62,458 bases of DNA from Silene noctiflora. Its lineage: Eukaryota; Streptophyta; Magnoliopsida; Caryophyllales; Caryophyllaceae. The notes beneath the pieces were generated by a model. The model saw only the letters and a list, made by a program, of their open reading frames with translations, was not told the DNA's origin and did not search any database. How positions within the stretch are numbered: the stretch's first letter is position 1; every line of letters begins with the position of its first letter. Location of the stretch: positions 160,403 to 222,860 of the forward strand of contig VHZZ01000294.1 in NCBI GenBank assembly GCA_009801015.1. Reading direction: 5' to 3'. The translations under genes and the position numbers were made by a program. Positions 1-11,658 of the stretch are shown piece after piece.

Positions 1-795
1 CTCGAATCCGCTTGGGAAAGGTACTGCCTCACTTTTCCCTAAGGATTTTAATTCTTTTATAGCCCGTGTGTTGAACACGAAGCTTTTCGCCATTAATGGC
101 GGCGAGTTTGTATTGCTGTCGTGACGTGTGTACTCGCGGTGGCGCGGTAATTTCTCCTCCGGAGGCAAAATTACCGGAGGAAAACGAGCAATGGTGGCGT
201 GAAAATCCGGTTGGATTACGTCATTCTGTCTGGTGGTTGCGACCGCGGCCCAGTGAGTCAGAAAGGTGGCGATAGAGGCCGCGTCGAGAAGCTTGTGGAT
301 CAAGTAACAACCGATAACGACACCGCCACATCGGAAAATATTAACCTGAAATGCTAGTGGTGCCACCTCAGTAATAGGGTATCCATAAGACTTAACCTCG
401 CTAGGTGGTAGACACTGCGACAACTGAACAAGATTATCATGAGACCGTCTCATAATAATACTGCTCAAATCACAATCAACTCTAGTAACAATAAAGGGGA
501 CACCTTGGTCATCACACGACACCGTGTCAGAGTCTCGGAACCGACCCGCAAGTGGGTAGAATTGGGTTAGGGTTTGACTTAGGGAGACCTTAAGATTATT
601 ATTACTAGTTTTAAACCCGTGTACGCAAATATTATTATTATTATTTGTGTATATAAGAAGTAATGGGAGATGTAAAGGAGCAAAGTTTTGATCTAAGGAT
701 GATAAATGGAATATTTTTTTATCAAATGGTGTAGGAATTGATGGTTTTATGATTTCTCTTGATATAATCTCTATTTTATTTTTAATTTCTTCCAT
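1..795 (-). CDS. BAHD acyltransferase, N-terminal part (cut by window edge)
   Basis: Reading the minus strand from the ATG at 795 gives 265 open codons running off the left edge, so the gene is partial. BAHD enzymes transfer acyl groups from acyl-CoA to alcohols or amines in specialised metabolism, usually in the cytosol. Seen here: an early SLSQTLTQFYPLAGR block (about residues 71-85), typical of the family, and the catalytic HXXXD motif as HKLLD (His167, Asp171). The second signature, DFGWG, should lie beyond the edge. An AAT-rich stretch encodes five Asn in a row near residue 50. The subfamily looks vinorine-synthase-like, but the substrate cannot be told from this half. No intron is seen in this part. 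Confidence 0.88.
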   Translation of the reverse strand, partial: MEEIKNKIEIISREIIKPSIPTPFDKKIFHLSSLDQNFAPLHLPLLLIYTNNNNNICVHGFKTSNNNLKVSLSQTLTQFYPLAGRFRDSDTVSCDDQGVPFIVTRVDCDLSSIIMRRSHDNLVQLSQCLPPSEVKSYGYPITEVAPLAFQVNIFRCGGVVIGCYLIHKLLDAASIATFLTHWAAVATTRQNDVIQPDFHATIARFPPVILPPEEKLPRHREYTRHDSNTNSPPLMAKSFVFNTRAIKELKSLGKSEAVPFPSGFE

Positions 796-1591
796 TTTTG
801 ATTTTTTTTTTTTTTTAATATTTTATTGGTTTGGATTGCAAATGCTAGTATAAGTAGAATAAATGGGAAGATACTATTGAGCATTGTTAGAGTCCCTCGT
901 GTCCCTCGTGTGTAGGTAAACATTTTTGAAAGGACAATGATAAGGTCTCCATCTCCTTGTTTTGACCCGAATCGGTTATTTATTTATCTATTATAATTTA
1001 CGATTGTTTTATTTATTTATTTATTTATTTATTTACTTTATTATAGAGTGTTTTTTTATTGGGAATGTGATCTCCCTTACTATTAAGAGAATCAAAATTC
1101 TCAATAGTTTTCCCTCCAAAAGGAATCTCTTTAATAAGGAAACAAAGCTTTGTTTTTATTAAATTATTATTTTTTAATTAATATATAATCTTTTATTCAT
1201 TATAATCGGTTTATAACAAATTATAATCTTTTAATTATAATAAAACAAAACTTGCATAGCTTTAAAAATTCGTATAATAAAAACATATAAATTGATATTA
1301 TTAGTTTCGTATATAAAAAAACTTACCATGTACTCATTTAGTATAAAAAATTTATGAACTTATATTAATTTCGTGACAAAAAAAATTCTTTAAAACTATT
1401 TGGGAAATTTTATAAATTGAAATCATTAATTTTGTAAATAATTTCATTAAAATACACATTTTATGACTTTACTCAATTCTCTGGATTAGTTTTCCGTTTC
1501 AATTTTTTATCCTAATAAAATATGAAAAATTAATAATCAGTCAATTTTAAATCTATAAATAATAAATTATAAACTAAATGATCTAGAAATA

Positions 1592-1620
1592 CCGCGCATG
1601 CATGCGCGGATCTATACTAG
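1592..1620 (+). mobile_element. Helitron-like 3' terminus (hairpin plus CTAG)
   Basis: There is a perfect 18-bp palindrome CCGCGCATGCATGCGCGG at 1592-1609, followed seven bases later by CTAG at 1617-1620 and then T. A GC-rich hairpin about 10 nt before CTRR, with insertion next to T, is the usual right end of plant Helitrons. The left end (TC) was not located, so the element's length is unknown. Confidence 0.5.
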
Positions 1621-2885
1621 TTATCTATTATTTAGAAGCATTATCTATTAATGACGAAAATACCCTTCTATTATAATAACTGTATTTGTCAAGTTGGAAA
1701 TTAAAGGACAACTCAGTCATATTAAACATAAAACTAATATTCCAGAACATATGGGTAGCGTATTTAAGACCACCCTTAAAAATTATAATGGTTGGTAAAT
1801 ACCTTGACAGATTTCATATAAGATATCACGATAATTCTAGCTCTTTTCAAATAATTCTTTTAAGTAATGGTAACTTGGTTTATACTTGGCAAAATTCAGT
1901 CCGGACTGAAAAATAGACCGATCCTGACCGAAATCTATCAGATCATAATTGAAATTAAAAATTCCGGTCTGGCCTCAGTCCAACAATTTTTGACATTCAT
2001 GTCTTTGGTCCGGTCCGAATCTGGTTTATTGGGCCAGTTCAATCCATTCGTTTTTTAAGGTCTTGGGCCTGGGCCTTAAAAAGGCCCAAAATAACCAATG
2101 GGCCAATTTATAAGGGCATATAGTAATTTTGGGCGGGGGTCCGAGCCATGCCTTGTTCCCAAATCTTGGCCCGACCCGACCGACATTTATTATGGAGGAG
2201 ATTTTTTAAGAAAATTCATGTGTTAAAGGTAGAGATAAAATAATAAAGAACTCTTAAAACAAATTCATGTATATTCATTAAAATTTAAGGCCGGTTTTTT
2301 CCTACCGTAGATTATATTCATGATTACATAATTAAGCATTCTAAAATTTTTATATTTGCAATCTTTTTTTGCTTTCTAAAAAAAAGAATTTATTGCTTTC
2401 TAAAACAAACAATCACCGATTAAAGTCCTTTAAGGTAGTTATCCAAACAATCACCGATTAAAGATCGAGTTCAACATCGGACACTGTTATCACGAAATTA
2501 TTGCTTTCTAAAACAAACAAAAAACAAATTCAATCATCTCTTATAAACCCTCTCATAAAAAACTTCCAAAGTTATCACAATATATAACCGTTTTCTCTTT
2601 CAAAAGCACAAAATAAGATCAATCTATATTGCAATTACTCTCTGTATTTTGAGGTGAAAGCAAAGTTAAACATATAATCAAGACAAGAAAATTCACGCAG
2701 TTATTCTTATATAATAAAACCGGTTGACACAAGCAATATATTCAAATCAATCCATTTAAATATCTTCTTAAAAAAAATCTATTTTAGAAACTTCGTACTA
2801 AAGCAGTAAAGAAATGACCTAAACCTTCCTCCTCGACTCACAACCATTCCTTCACTCCTCAAAAAGCTAATTTACGTATCCAAAT

Positions 2886-2950
2886 GAGTTCGGTATAGTG
2901 GTTGCTCACCTCATTCGTTAACCACGAGGTAAGGGTTTGGATGTCAGCCT
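2886..2950 (+). mobile_element. Possible SINE head (tRNA-like A and B boxes)
   Basis: TATAGTGGTTGC resembles a pol III A box and GGGTTTGGATG, about 35 bases on, resembles a degenerate B box. The spacing fits a tRNA-derived SINE. No tail or target duplication was found. Confidence 0.25.
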
Positions 2951-3678
2951 ATGAGAACAGAGCAAAATTTTGACCAGCTATTTACCTCTTCATAAGAACA
3001 CCTACGACAATAAAATTATACACTCTTATCGACGGTGGATATGTCGCACTTTTTAACAAATCATTTTTAAGTACATAAAGTTGAAGCCCAATTGAGTCTA
3101 GGTTCCGTTCATGTAAATCCAAGTGGGTCCATCTTGCCGCTTTCTTACTCCTTTTGTTCAACCAAGTAGTATAAATCTTCAAATTTTATTAAAAAATTCC
3201 TAAAAATATTTGGATCCATTCCAAGAAATCTAGAGATCATATTTTGTGCTTAATGATATTTTTGTCACTAGATTTATGTACATATATCTCGATTCTCGAT
3301 GTAATAAAACGGGCACACGTTAGGAAAACCGATACGGGTTATATATTTTTTGGTGGGTCTACCTTTGAAAGGTAATGTTTTGAATTCTTACTAGTTAGTC
3401 AATTTTTTTTGCAAGTTGTTAGCTCATATGAAATGGGATTTTTTTTGTTGGGTCATATGTTAATGGGTAGTAATCAAGTTTTGATCTTTTGATTGATTGG
3501 TTGGTGGAATTGTGAAGCAACTTTAATTTTGTGCTAAAAGTTGTGTGAAGTTAGTTGATTTGAATGTATAAAGTTTAAAAGTATTGAATATTGAATACTA
3601 TTTGCCTAATAATTGTTGAAGGATTTCTTGATTGGGTTTTGGTCAGATTTGATTTTGGATCAATTAAGGGTTTTGATC

Positions 3679-3922
3679 ATGGTTTTAGGTGATTAGGGTT
3701 ACTGTGTGTTTGTTGAATTGAGGGATGGTTTCGGAATTTCGGGTTTTGAGGGTTTGGGAGTAAGGATGCAAAAGAGCTGTTTGAGTTGTTGAGAAGTTTG
3801 GTTTATTTAATTAAGGGTTATTTTTCAAAATTTAGGGTTTCTAGGGTTTCGAGGCTTCTGGGGTAAGGATGCAAAAGGGTGTTTGAGTTGTTGAGAAGTT
3901 TGATTTGTTGATGCAATGTTGA
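3679..3922 (+). promoter_or_regulatory. Cluster of short uORFs before the ethylene receptor start
   Basis: Upstream of the main ATG at 3916 lie five short ATG-to-stop frames: 3679-3696 (5 codons), 3725-3763 (12), 3766-3792 (8), 3869-3886 (5) and 3911-3922 (3). The last overlaps the main ATG in another frame. Two of them (3766 and 3869) sit in two copies of a roughly 103-bp imperfect tandem repeat beginning GTAAGGATGCAAAAG. If this region is in the mRNA, the uORFs would be expected to lower translation. The transcription start is not known, and a 5' leader intron is possible. Confidence 0.45.
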
Positions 3923-6829
3923 AGGTGGTGTATATTGGGTTGTTGGTGTGTGTTCTGCAACTTTCTGTGTATTCTATGGTAAGTGGATACTCACATTGTA
4001 GTTGTGATGATGAGGGTTTTTGGAGTATGTACATCATTATGGAATGTCAAAAGGTGAGCGATTTCTTGATCGCCATTGCGTACTTCTCTATACCGTTAGA
4101 GCTGATTTACTTCATTAGTTGCTCTAATCTTCCCTTCAAATGGGTTTTAGTTCAGTTCATTGCGTTTATTGTGCTTTGTGGAATGACCCATTTGCTCAAT
4201 GGTTGGACTTATTATGGTCCTCACTCGTTCCAGCTTATGATGTCACTTACAATTTTTAAGTTTCTAACGGCTTTGGTTTCATGTGCCACTGCGATAACCC
4301 TTTTGACCTTGATCCCGCTTTTGCTAAAATTGAAAGTTAGAGAGGTTTTTTTGACGCAAAATGTGTTGGAACTAGACCAAGAGGTTGGGTTGATGAAGAA
4401 AAAGAAGGAAGCTAGTTGGCATGTTCGGATGCTCACCCGTCAAATTAGGAAGTCGCTTGATAAACTAACTATACTCAATACTACCTTGGTTGAGCTTTCC
4501 AAGACTTTAGACCTTCAGAATTGTGCTGTTTGGATGCCAAGCAATAACAAGAGTGCGATGATCTTAACCCATGAGCTGAAATCAAGTCCCTCAAATGTCT
4601 TTGTGACCAGTATTCCTATGGATGATCCCGATGTACGGGAGATCTATGATAGCGAGAATGTAACTATTTTAAGGCAAGATTCAGGGCTAGGGTTGGCAAG
4701 CAGTGGTGGTTTAGGGGACCCTGGCCCCGTGGCAGCAATCCGCATGCCGCTGCTTAAGGTCTCAAATTTTAAAGGCGGAACCCCTGAACTTGTCCATCCA
4801 TTATATGCCATTCTGATATTGGTCCTTCCGAACTTCAATTCTAGAGTGTGGACTAATCATGAACTGGAAATAGTAGAAGTGGTTGCTGATCAAGTGGCTG
4901 TAGCTCTTTCCCATGCTAATGTTCTTGAAGAGTCTCAGTATATGAGGGAAAAACTACATGAGCAAAACCGTCTTTTGCAACAGGCGAAGAAGGATGCACT
5001 CATGGCAAATGAAGCTAGAGATGCGTTTCAAAAGGTGATGAGCCGTGGAATGAGGAGGCCAATGCACTCAATTCTCGGCCTTCTTTCTATGTTTGAAGAA
5101 AATATCACCTCTGAGCAAAAGATCCTTGTGAACACCATGATGAGAAGTAGCAATGTTTTGTCGACTTTAATAACTGATGTAATGGAGATTTCATCTAAAG
5201 ATAATGGAAGATTCCCATTAGATATGAAACCGTTCGATCTACATTCCATGATTAAGGAAGCTTCTTGCTTGGGTAAATGCCTGTTTGTGTATCAAGGTTT
5301 TACCTTTTCTCCGGATGTTCAAAGTAGTTTACCTGCCCAGGTGATTGGTGATGAGCGGCGAACTTTCCAGGTTTTACTGCACATGGTTGGATATTTACTA
5401 CATATTTCTGGTGGAAGAGGCGCTGTAATATTTCGAGTTTACTCCGAGAATGGTAGTGAGGGGAGAAATGATAGGTGGGGGATGTGGAGATCTGGAGTCT
5501 CCAATGATTATATTAATATAAAGTTCGAGTTCGATATACGTGGGAGTTGTCCTTCAGATGCTGTCAGGAGAACCCAAAATGGTGGAAATAAGGAAGTGTT
5601 GAGCTTCAGCATGTGTAAACGGCTAGCGCAGGTTAGTGTTAACTGACACTAGCTTTATTTTGTTCTCTCTGTTACTCGTATGAGTTTCTTTTATTAACTT
5701 GTATGTGGTAGCTATAAATTCCTGGAAGGTTACTGCCTTAGATTTTAATGAGATGTTTATGTAACTATTCTGTTCTTGTAGACTTCGGGCCTATTTGGAT
5801 ACTATTGTAGGAGTCTAGGAGGGGAGGGAATGAAGGCATGATGTTTTCCGTCAAAATGTTCCGATGTTGGAACGATTACAATTTAGCTTGTAGGAGGGAA
5901 ATGGATTCCTCTATTGCCCTCCCTTCTGTTTTCCCCCAACCCAACAAACTATTCATACATGGGATTTCGTACCTTTTCCCTCCGAACTCCATTCAGATAA
6001 GGGGTTACGAATTAGAATATGACTTTGTTAGATCTACAACTCTTTTAGTTTTGACGAGTGAACTCATATTTGTCATTTTCAGTTTTTAGCTATCTGGTAT
6101 AGAACCATGCAAAATTTGTACTGTAAGAAAATGTAATGAACTTGCTATGATCATGATTGGGGTCAATTCGGGTTAATGTTTCTGTTCTAATGTTTCTGTT
6201 CTAATTAGTCATTTTCTGGTTGGGGTCAAATTCGGGTTTGTATTCTATTTTCTTTCAAAGAACTGAATACATGTCTTTCGGGTTGACTGAAAAGAAGCTT
6301 TATCTTTCAGATGATGCAGGGTGACATTTGGATAACCCTAAACCCGTTTGGCTTACCTCAAAGCATGAATCTTCTCCTTCGGTTTCAACAACTCCAACAT
6401 CTTCCCGAGTCAGAAAATTTGCCTAAACTAGAGCAAATGCACCCGCACTCCCTTTTCAAAGGTTTAAGAGTCCTCATAGCAGATGACGATAATGTGAATA
6501 GGACGGTAACCAAGAAACTGCTCGAGAGGTTAGGCTGTGAAGTGGGGACCGCTTCTTCCGGTTATGAGTGCCTTAGTACCTTAGCACCCTCAGTAAACTA
6601 CTACCGAGTTGTTTTCCTCGACCTTCACATGCCAGAAATGGACGGTTATGAAGTCGCCAAGAGAATCCGTAAATTACACAGTCGGAATGGCCCGCTCATT
6701 ATAGCCTTTACTGCAAGCGCCGAGGATAATATTTGGGAGAAGTGCTTGCAAATCGGGATGAACGGGTTAATTCGAAAACCCGTGGTTTTACAGGGTGTAA
6801 TCGACGAGCTGCAGAGGGTCCTTCTATGA
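3916..6829 (+). CDS. EIN4: Ethylene receptor, subfamily II (EIN4-like)
   Basis: Coding exons are 3916-5631 and 6311-6829 (intron GT/AG, phase 0), giving 744 aa against about 766-773 for EIN4/ETR2. The protein is an ER-membrane ethylene sensor that represses ethylene responses through CTR1. Domains in order: an N-terminal hydrophobic segment (1-22), Cys28/Cys30 for the dimer disulfide, and three membrane helices carrying the copper/ethylene-binding Cys88 and His92 ([10 protein letters not shown]). Then come a GAF domain, a coiled coil, and a degenerate histidine kinase that keeps an H-box-like [10 protein letters not shown] but shows no clear N or G boxes. A complete receiver domain follows, with the acidic triplet in IADDDNVNR, phospho-acceptor Asp in [11 protein letters not shown], and the Lys in IRKPV. 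The intact receiver and the MMQGDIWI junction fit EIN4 better than ETR2. The start gives the expected short signal-like N-terminus. Confidence 0.93.
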
Positions 6830-7558
6830 CCGGAATCGGGAATCGGCTTGTCTGTAATTGGGTTTCAGCCCTTATGTAGCATTAGGAAAGGTCAATTGTT
6901 GTATCTTTAGGATTGGAAGAGGATGTAAGAGCTTTGTAACAACATTTGCTGTATGACTCATGTTTTTAGGCATGAAAATTGATAGTCTAGGTATACTTGT
7001 ACTACTAAAATAATTCCAGATAAATGACAGTAAGCAAATTGCTTCATGTCCGATGAGAGTAAGACCGTCTCTTACAAGTTTTTGTATACATGACAATCGG
7101 TTGCTTCTACTGTTTTTTTTATGCCACTCTAATTGTTTGACACAATCATCGGTAATAATAAATATATTTTCATCTTTAGATTCGAGTAATTTATCCTGAT
7201 CCAAGTTTGAAATATGTTCCACTTCATTTTAGTTTAGAAATGAGCCCAAACTAGGGAAATTTTCAACCGGGTCAGATTGGGCCGTTGTGCTAAGCCATTT
7301 AATCAGCTCTACATAGCACCAATATTTTCGTGATAAAATTGCGATTTTTTTTCCCGAAAAATAAGAGATAATTATCAAATAGGGTACCCAAGTCGGAGAA
7401 ATTATACAAAGTCACGAACTTGGACAAGGTTAAAGTCGCCATTTCTCGTGACGGTTTTCCCTAAAAAGCCGCCACCGGAAATGACGACTTTCGAGTTTCA
7501 GACATCTCCTAAAACCCCAATTAAAACCAACACAACATAACAACACCCAGAAAACAAG
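6830..7558. other. 3' region of the receptor gene and upstream region of the next gene
   Basis: No gene is seen. The first 250 bases are probably receptor 3'UTR. The last 100 bases before 7559 are probably the leader of the methyltransferase gene. Confidence 0.5.
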
Positions 7559-10500
7559 ATGAGCAAAGGAGCAGAAGAATATCACTCTGCAGACTTTGAA
7601 TGGCATGAATTGGAGGCTGATATTCTCAACAACCCTTCTCTCTCTTTCCATTTCTCTCCCTTTCAACCTTCTTCTTCTTCTTCTTCTTCTTCTTCTTCTT
7701 CTTCTTCTTTTTCTTCAGATTCTCAAGCATGGTCCCTTTTTCACTCTCGTCATTCCACTGGCAAATTCTTCAAGGTACTGTCCCTATATATCGACTGTCA
7801 ATTTAGCGAGTCATTTTGCTTTATTTCATCGTATGAAATGTGTGATCTTTTGAATCAATTGGGTATGTGGAAATAGTTTTTGGACCCATTGCCTTATAAA
7901 GTTCATACCTTTTGATGGAATGCCCCAAAAGATCACATTTTTTGGAACCGTCTGTAGTGAGTCATTTTGCTTTATTTCATCGTATGAAATGTGTGATCTT
8001 TTGAATCAATTGGGTATGTGGAAATAGTTTTTGGACCCATTGTCTTATAAAGTCCATACCTTTTATGGAATGCATACCCCACAAAAGATCACATTTTTCG
8101 AACCGTCTGTAGTGAGCCATTTTGCTTTATTTCGTAGTATGGCAACTCTAATCTTTTGAATGAATTGGGTATGATGGAAATAGTGTCTGGACTCAGGAGT
8201 CAGGACCCATTGCCTTATAAAGTTCATACCTTTTGATGGAATCTAAACCCCATTATGATCACATTGTTCAGTGTTGTGCAGGATTACTGATTTGTAATTC
8301 TGGGATTTGTTTATTTTATTAGAATCAGTGTTTGTTATTGGATTTTAAAGTTTGCCCCTTTGTAATGATGGGGTATTTTGCTTGATGAAGGATTGAATGT
8401 GTTAACCATATAGTTATTGGATTTTCTTAGCTGAAGGAGAAATACGGCAACATTATGCTAGTGCCTAGTGCCGTAAATGAAGCTCCCATATGATTTTATG
8501 ACATAGGCCAAATGTTGTTATTCTATTTTGGAATTCTTCCCATGTGCTAAAACAGTCTTTAGATTGCGAGTGGCTTCTTCGAGGTTTATAGAGTTATAGC
8601 TAAGGCGTCTTTTGGGTATGTGAAGTTGACTTACTAGAAGTGTTTGTGATTGAAGACAATGAGCAAGTTCTCCAAATGAGGGAAGTGTGAGAATTTAGGT
8701 GCATTACAAATCGAAATAAGCTAAGTTTATTAGCATGCTAGTGGTCAGAGATGAGCGCCATGTGTATTCGGTATGAAAATGGTCCTTGCTGTATTAGTAT
8801 GATAATTTGTCTACTGGGATACATTTGTTGTCCCTGCTGAAGGTGTTTTCAATTCTCCAACACCCCTTTGTTTCGGTGCAAAATTTGAATAGGCTTTGAA
8901 TTGCCGATTGATTCTTTCTGTTTTTATTATGCTGACATTTAGAGGTAATAATGTAATATACTACTAGTAATATGTTATCTATTTGCTAAAATAGAACTCC
9001 GTATTTGTTTGCATCAGGAAAGAAGGTATTTATTAAAGGAATTTCCTGAGCTTCTTTCTTGTGCCGAGCATTCCAATGTTTTAGAGGTGGGTTGTGGCAA
9101 CGGAAGCACAATTCTTCCTATATTGCGGTAAGGGTAATTCTTGTTGTTAACATGTACTGATGTGTCTTACTTCTTTTCGTCATCTATCTTAAGTATACCG
9201 CTTTCAATGTCTGTGTTGAGTCTTCTTTTTGTTTTTTCAGCATGAAGGAGAAAATCAGTGTGTATGCTTGTGATTGTAGCGCTGAGGCTCTTGAAAGAGT
9301 GAAGGATAATTTAGTAGATGCTGATGTAGTTTGTTTGGCAGAACGTTTCCATCCTTTCTGCTGTGATTTCTCTGTAACTGAGTTCCCGAACTGGTTGGCG
9401 TGTCAGTCATGTCGGAACATGCGCTTTAAAAAGTTGCTCAATTCTGACTTTGGTAGGAACATTGAATTTTCGATCTATTTCTCTGTACTTGTATCTGATT
9501 TTTTTAACATATGTTCGTCTGCTATATAAACTGTAAATTTGTTTAATACAGAAGTCAATGAAAACGAAAGAGCTTTGCAAAGTATACCATTCATGAAAGA
9601 CGGTTCCTGCTGCATCGGTGGGATGGATTTCGTCACAATGGTATGGCTTGGTAACTAACTTCAGTTTGCAAAAAATTCCACATCCTTTCATTTATATTCT
9701 GGTTTATAGCACTGTAGAGTGTAGAAACCAAGATATGAATCTTTGACTATAACTCGGGTCTCGGCTTAGAAAGACAGTTGGCAGTTCTAAAGGTTCTCCC
9801 TGAACGGAATTATGTTAACTACGTCAATTGCTCTTCTTTCTCCGATTTCATGACAATCTATGCCCAGTGCCCTAAAATGACCTGTTTACATAAAACAGTA
9901 TATCCTTGGCTGTCTTGTATAATCTCTTTTTACTTTATTTCTATTAGGTATTTACTTTATCTGCCGTGCCACCTGAAAGGATGACGACAGCAATCAAGGA
10001 ATGCTTTTCCGTGTTAAAGCCGGGTGGTCTTCTCCTTTTCAGAGATTACGGTACTGGCTGTTAATAGGATCCCTGCATATCAACTGTTTTGGAAGCGGGC
10101 TGGTTTCAGTTTCCTTCTTCAGTGGAAGCTGTGTAGCTTATGAATCTATTGATTTTCTCAGGTCTTTATGACATGACCATGCTCAGATTTAATCCCGAGA
10201 AAAGGGTGGGATTCCGGCATTATATCCGAGATGACGGAACATATTCTTATTTCTTTGATTTGGATGCTACGAGGGACCTTTTTGTTGGTGTCGGCTTCAC
10301 TGAGGTACTGTACTGGTTTTTCTATATCAGATTGGACATGTAACCTAAGATATACTCCGTATTCTTTTCTTTCCTTGATCTTTCCGTTGTACAAAGAATT
10401 AAAACTTCCAAAACCTGTAAATCGTGTTAAACATTGAATCCTTCCGCTGTCATAGACCTGACCTGATCAGATTGGACGTAAAGCCTATCTGAAGTGGTGA

Positions 10501-10708
10501 CCCGACCTTTGCCACCCCAAATTACCTGTTTGCCAGCTCTAAACTTCTGATGAAGAACGCAACTACAATGTACTTCATTCTTATCGAGAACTCAATTTGT
10601 TTAATTCAGCTAGAGCTGGAGTATTGCTGTGTGAAGTCAGTCAACCGAAAAAAGGGAAAGAGCATGAGAAGGGTATGGGTTCACGGCAAGTTTCAAAAGC
10701 CATTGTAA
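7559..10708 (+). CDS. tRNA N3-methylcytidine methyltransferase (METTL2/6/8, Trm140-like)
   Basis: Seven exons join in frame: 7559-7774, 9018-9127, 9241-9452, 9552-9640, 9948-10050, 10162-10304 and 10610-10708, giving 323 aa. All introns are GT/AG. The family makes m3C at position 32 of certain tRNAs using SAM. Seen: a class I methyltransferase fold with motif I VLEVGCGNGS (residues 93-102), the acidic residue after strand 2 in VYACD (Asp120), GGMDFVTMVFTLSAVPP, LKPGGLLLFRDYG, and the family's C-terminal RRVWVHGKFQKP ending. The N-terminal third has a Ser tract encoded by a TTC repeat. Family membership is clear. Which tRNAs it acts on, and in which compartment, is not. The frame shifts seen by simple ORF reading are explained by splicing. 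Confidence 0.92.
7668..7709 (+). repeat. TTC microsatellite in coding exon 1
   Basis: About thirteen TTC/TCT units encode a poly-Ser run in the N-terminal region of the methyltransferase. It is likely to be length-variable between individuals. Confidence 0.9.
7808..8262 (+). repeat. Three-copy tandem repeat in intron 1, unit about 151-155 bp
   Basis: Copies begin with GAGTCATTTTGCTTTATTTC or a close variant at about 7808, 7959 and 8114, and share the later block GGACCCATTG..CTTATAAAGT. The first two are nearly identical and the third has diverged more. The repeat lies inside intron 1 of the methyltransferase gene. Confidence 0.85.
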
Positions 10709-11370
10709 TCCGTGCCTAGTACCTCTGTTCAAAGGTATTCTCCGCGCTTCCTGGCTCATGTTTTTCGCAGAATCAGTCAAGACGACACATCATAATTTCC
10801 CTGTCTCGCCGTTATATGAAACATCTATCCTAGTTTTCGGCTTTGTTTCATTTGAAGAAGAACTGTATATGTTGATCACATTTTCATACATCAGATATTT
10901 GATTCATTTGTATCCGGTTATCTAACATTACCGAGTGTCTCAAGGATTTTCCGCAAATTGCAGGTTAAGAAGGGTTAAATGTATGCAGCCTTATCCTTGT
11001 CCCAGACTATCATATGAGGTCCTAGTATAGAATAAAACAATACAACCTCTCAAACTACGCGACTCGTATCTAACCCGATCCTAAAGAAAGAATTCCTATA
11101 GAATGATATAATTGTATCCAATTGGATGACACAAAAAGAACACCAATTCTCATTTATGACGGCACTATTCCGTCACCAGCTTTCGGTAAAAAGAAAGAGC
11201 AGATAGACACAGAGAATCATTAAGGTAGATAAAAGGGACCCAAAATTCTAGATAAGAGTAGAAGAAGAACAATGACACCAACAGACAAGATTAAAGGAAG
11301 AATACTACACTTCCACGTGGGTACCCTTAACCTATTGGATTCCTCCAATCATCAACTAATTTAATCCCAA

Positions 11371-11658
11371 CAAATTCTTATTTAAGACGGCCACTATCCG
11401 TCTTAAACTTAAGACGGATAGTGACCTGTTATATAAATGCAAGTGGGTGGAAAATAGATATACTCACTGGCCTCCCACTTGCATTTGTGTGAGAGGACCA
11501 CCGTCCGTCTTAAGCTTAAGACGGATAGTAGCTCTCTCACACAAATGCAAGTGGGTATATCCATTTTTCATCCACTTACCTCCCACTTGCATTTGTGTGA
11601 GAGGTCACTATCCGTCTTAAGTTTAAAACGGATAATGATCGTCTTAAATAAGAATTTG
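11371..11658. mobile_element. MITE with 19-bp perfect TIRs and nested internal palindromes
   Basis: The terminal inverted repeat CAAATTCTTATTTAAGACG is at 11371-11389, with its exact reverse complement at 11640-11658. Inside are three palindromic cores of the type ATCCGTCTTAAG..TTAAGACGGAT, separated by inverted CTCTCACACAAATGCAAG arms, as if several copies of one palindromic element are fused. Related pieces occur at 12909, 17030, 18728 and 43680. Confidence 0.75.

Larger units (their letters stand above)
796..3600. other. Intergenic region, AT-rich, transposon remnants
   Basis: No gene is recognised. It holds an ATTT microsatellite (about 1008-1040), a Helitron-like 3' end near 1592-1620, degenerate GGTCCGG/GGCCCGACC-rich sequence at about 1890-2190, and short direct repeats containing CAATCACCGATTAAAG at about 2410-2462. 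The open frames here are AT-rich and show no protein family. Confidence 0.6.

Noticed and set aside
1686..2058. Open frames in the left intergenic region
   Set aside because: No family match, no splice context, and they lie in degenerate repeat sequence.
3825..5249. Minus-strand frames over the ethylene receptor
   Set aside because: Shadows of the real plus-strand coding sequence.
7596..7853. Leu-rich frame at the start of the methyltransferase gene
   Set aside because: Alternative frame of the TTC repeat; the Ser frame joins all seven exons.
7669..8262. CRISPR-like regular repeats
   Set aside because: Repeat units are long and contiguous without spacers, in a plant intron; a plain tandem repeat.
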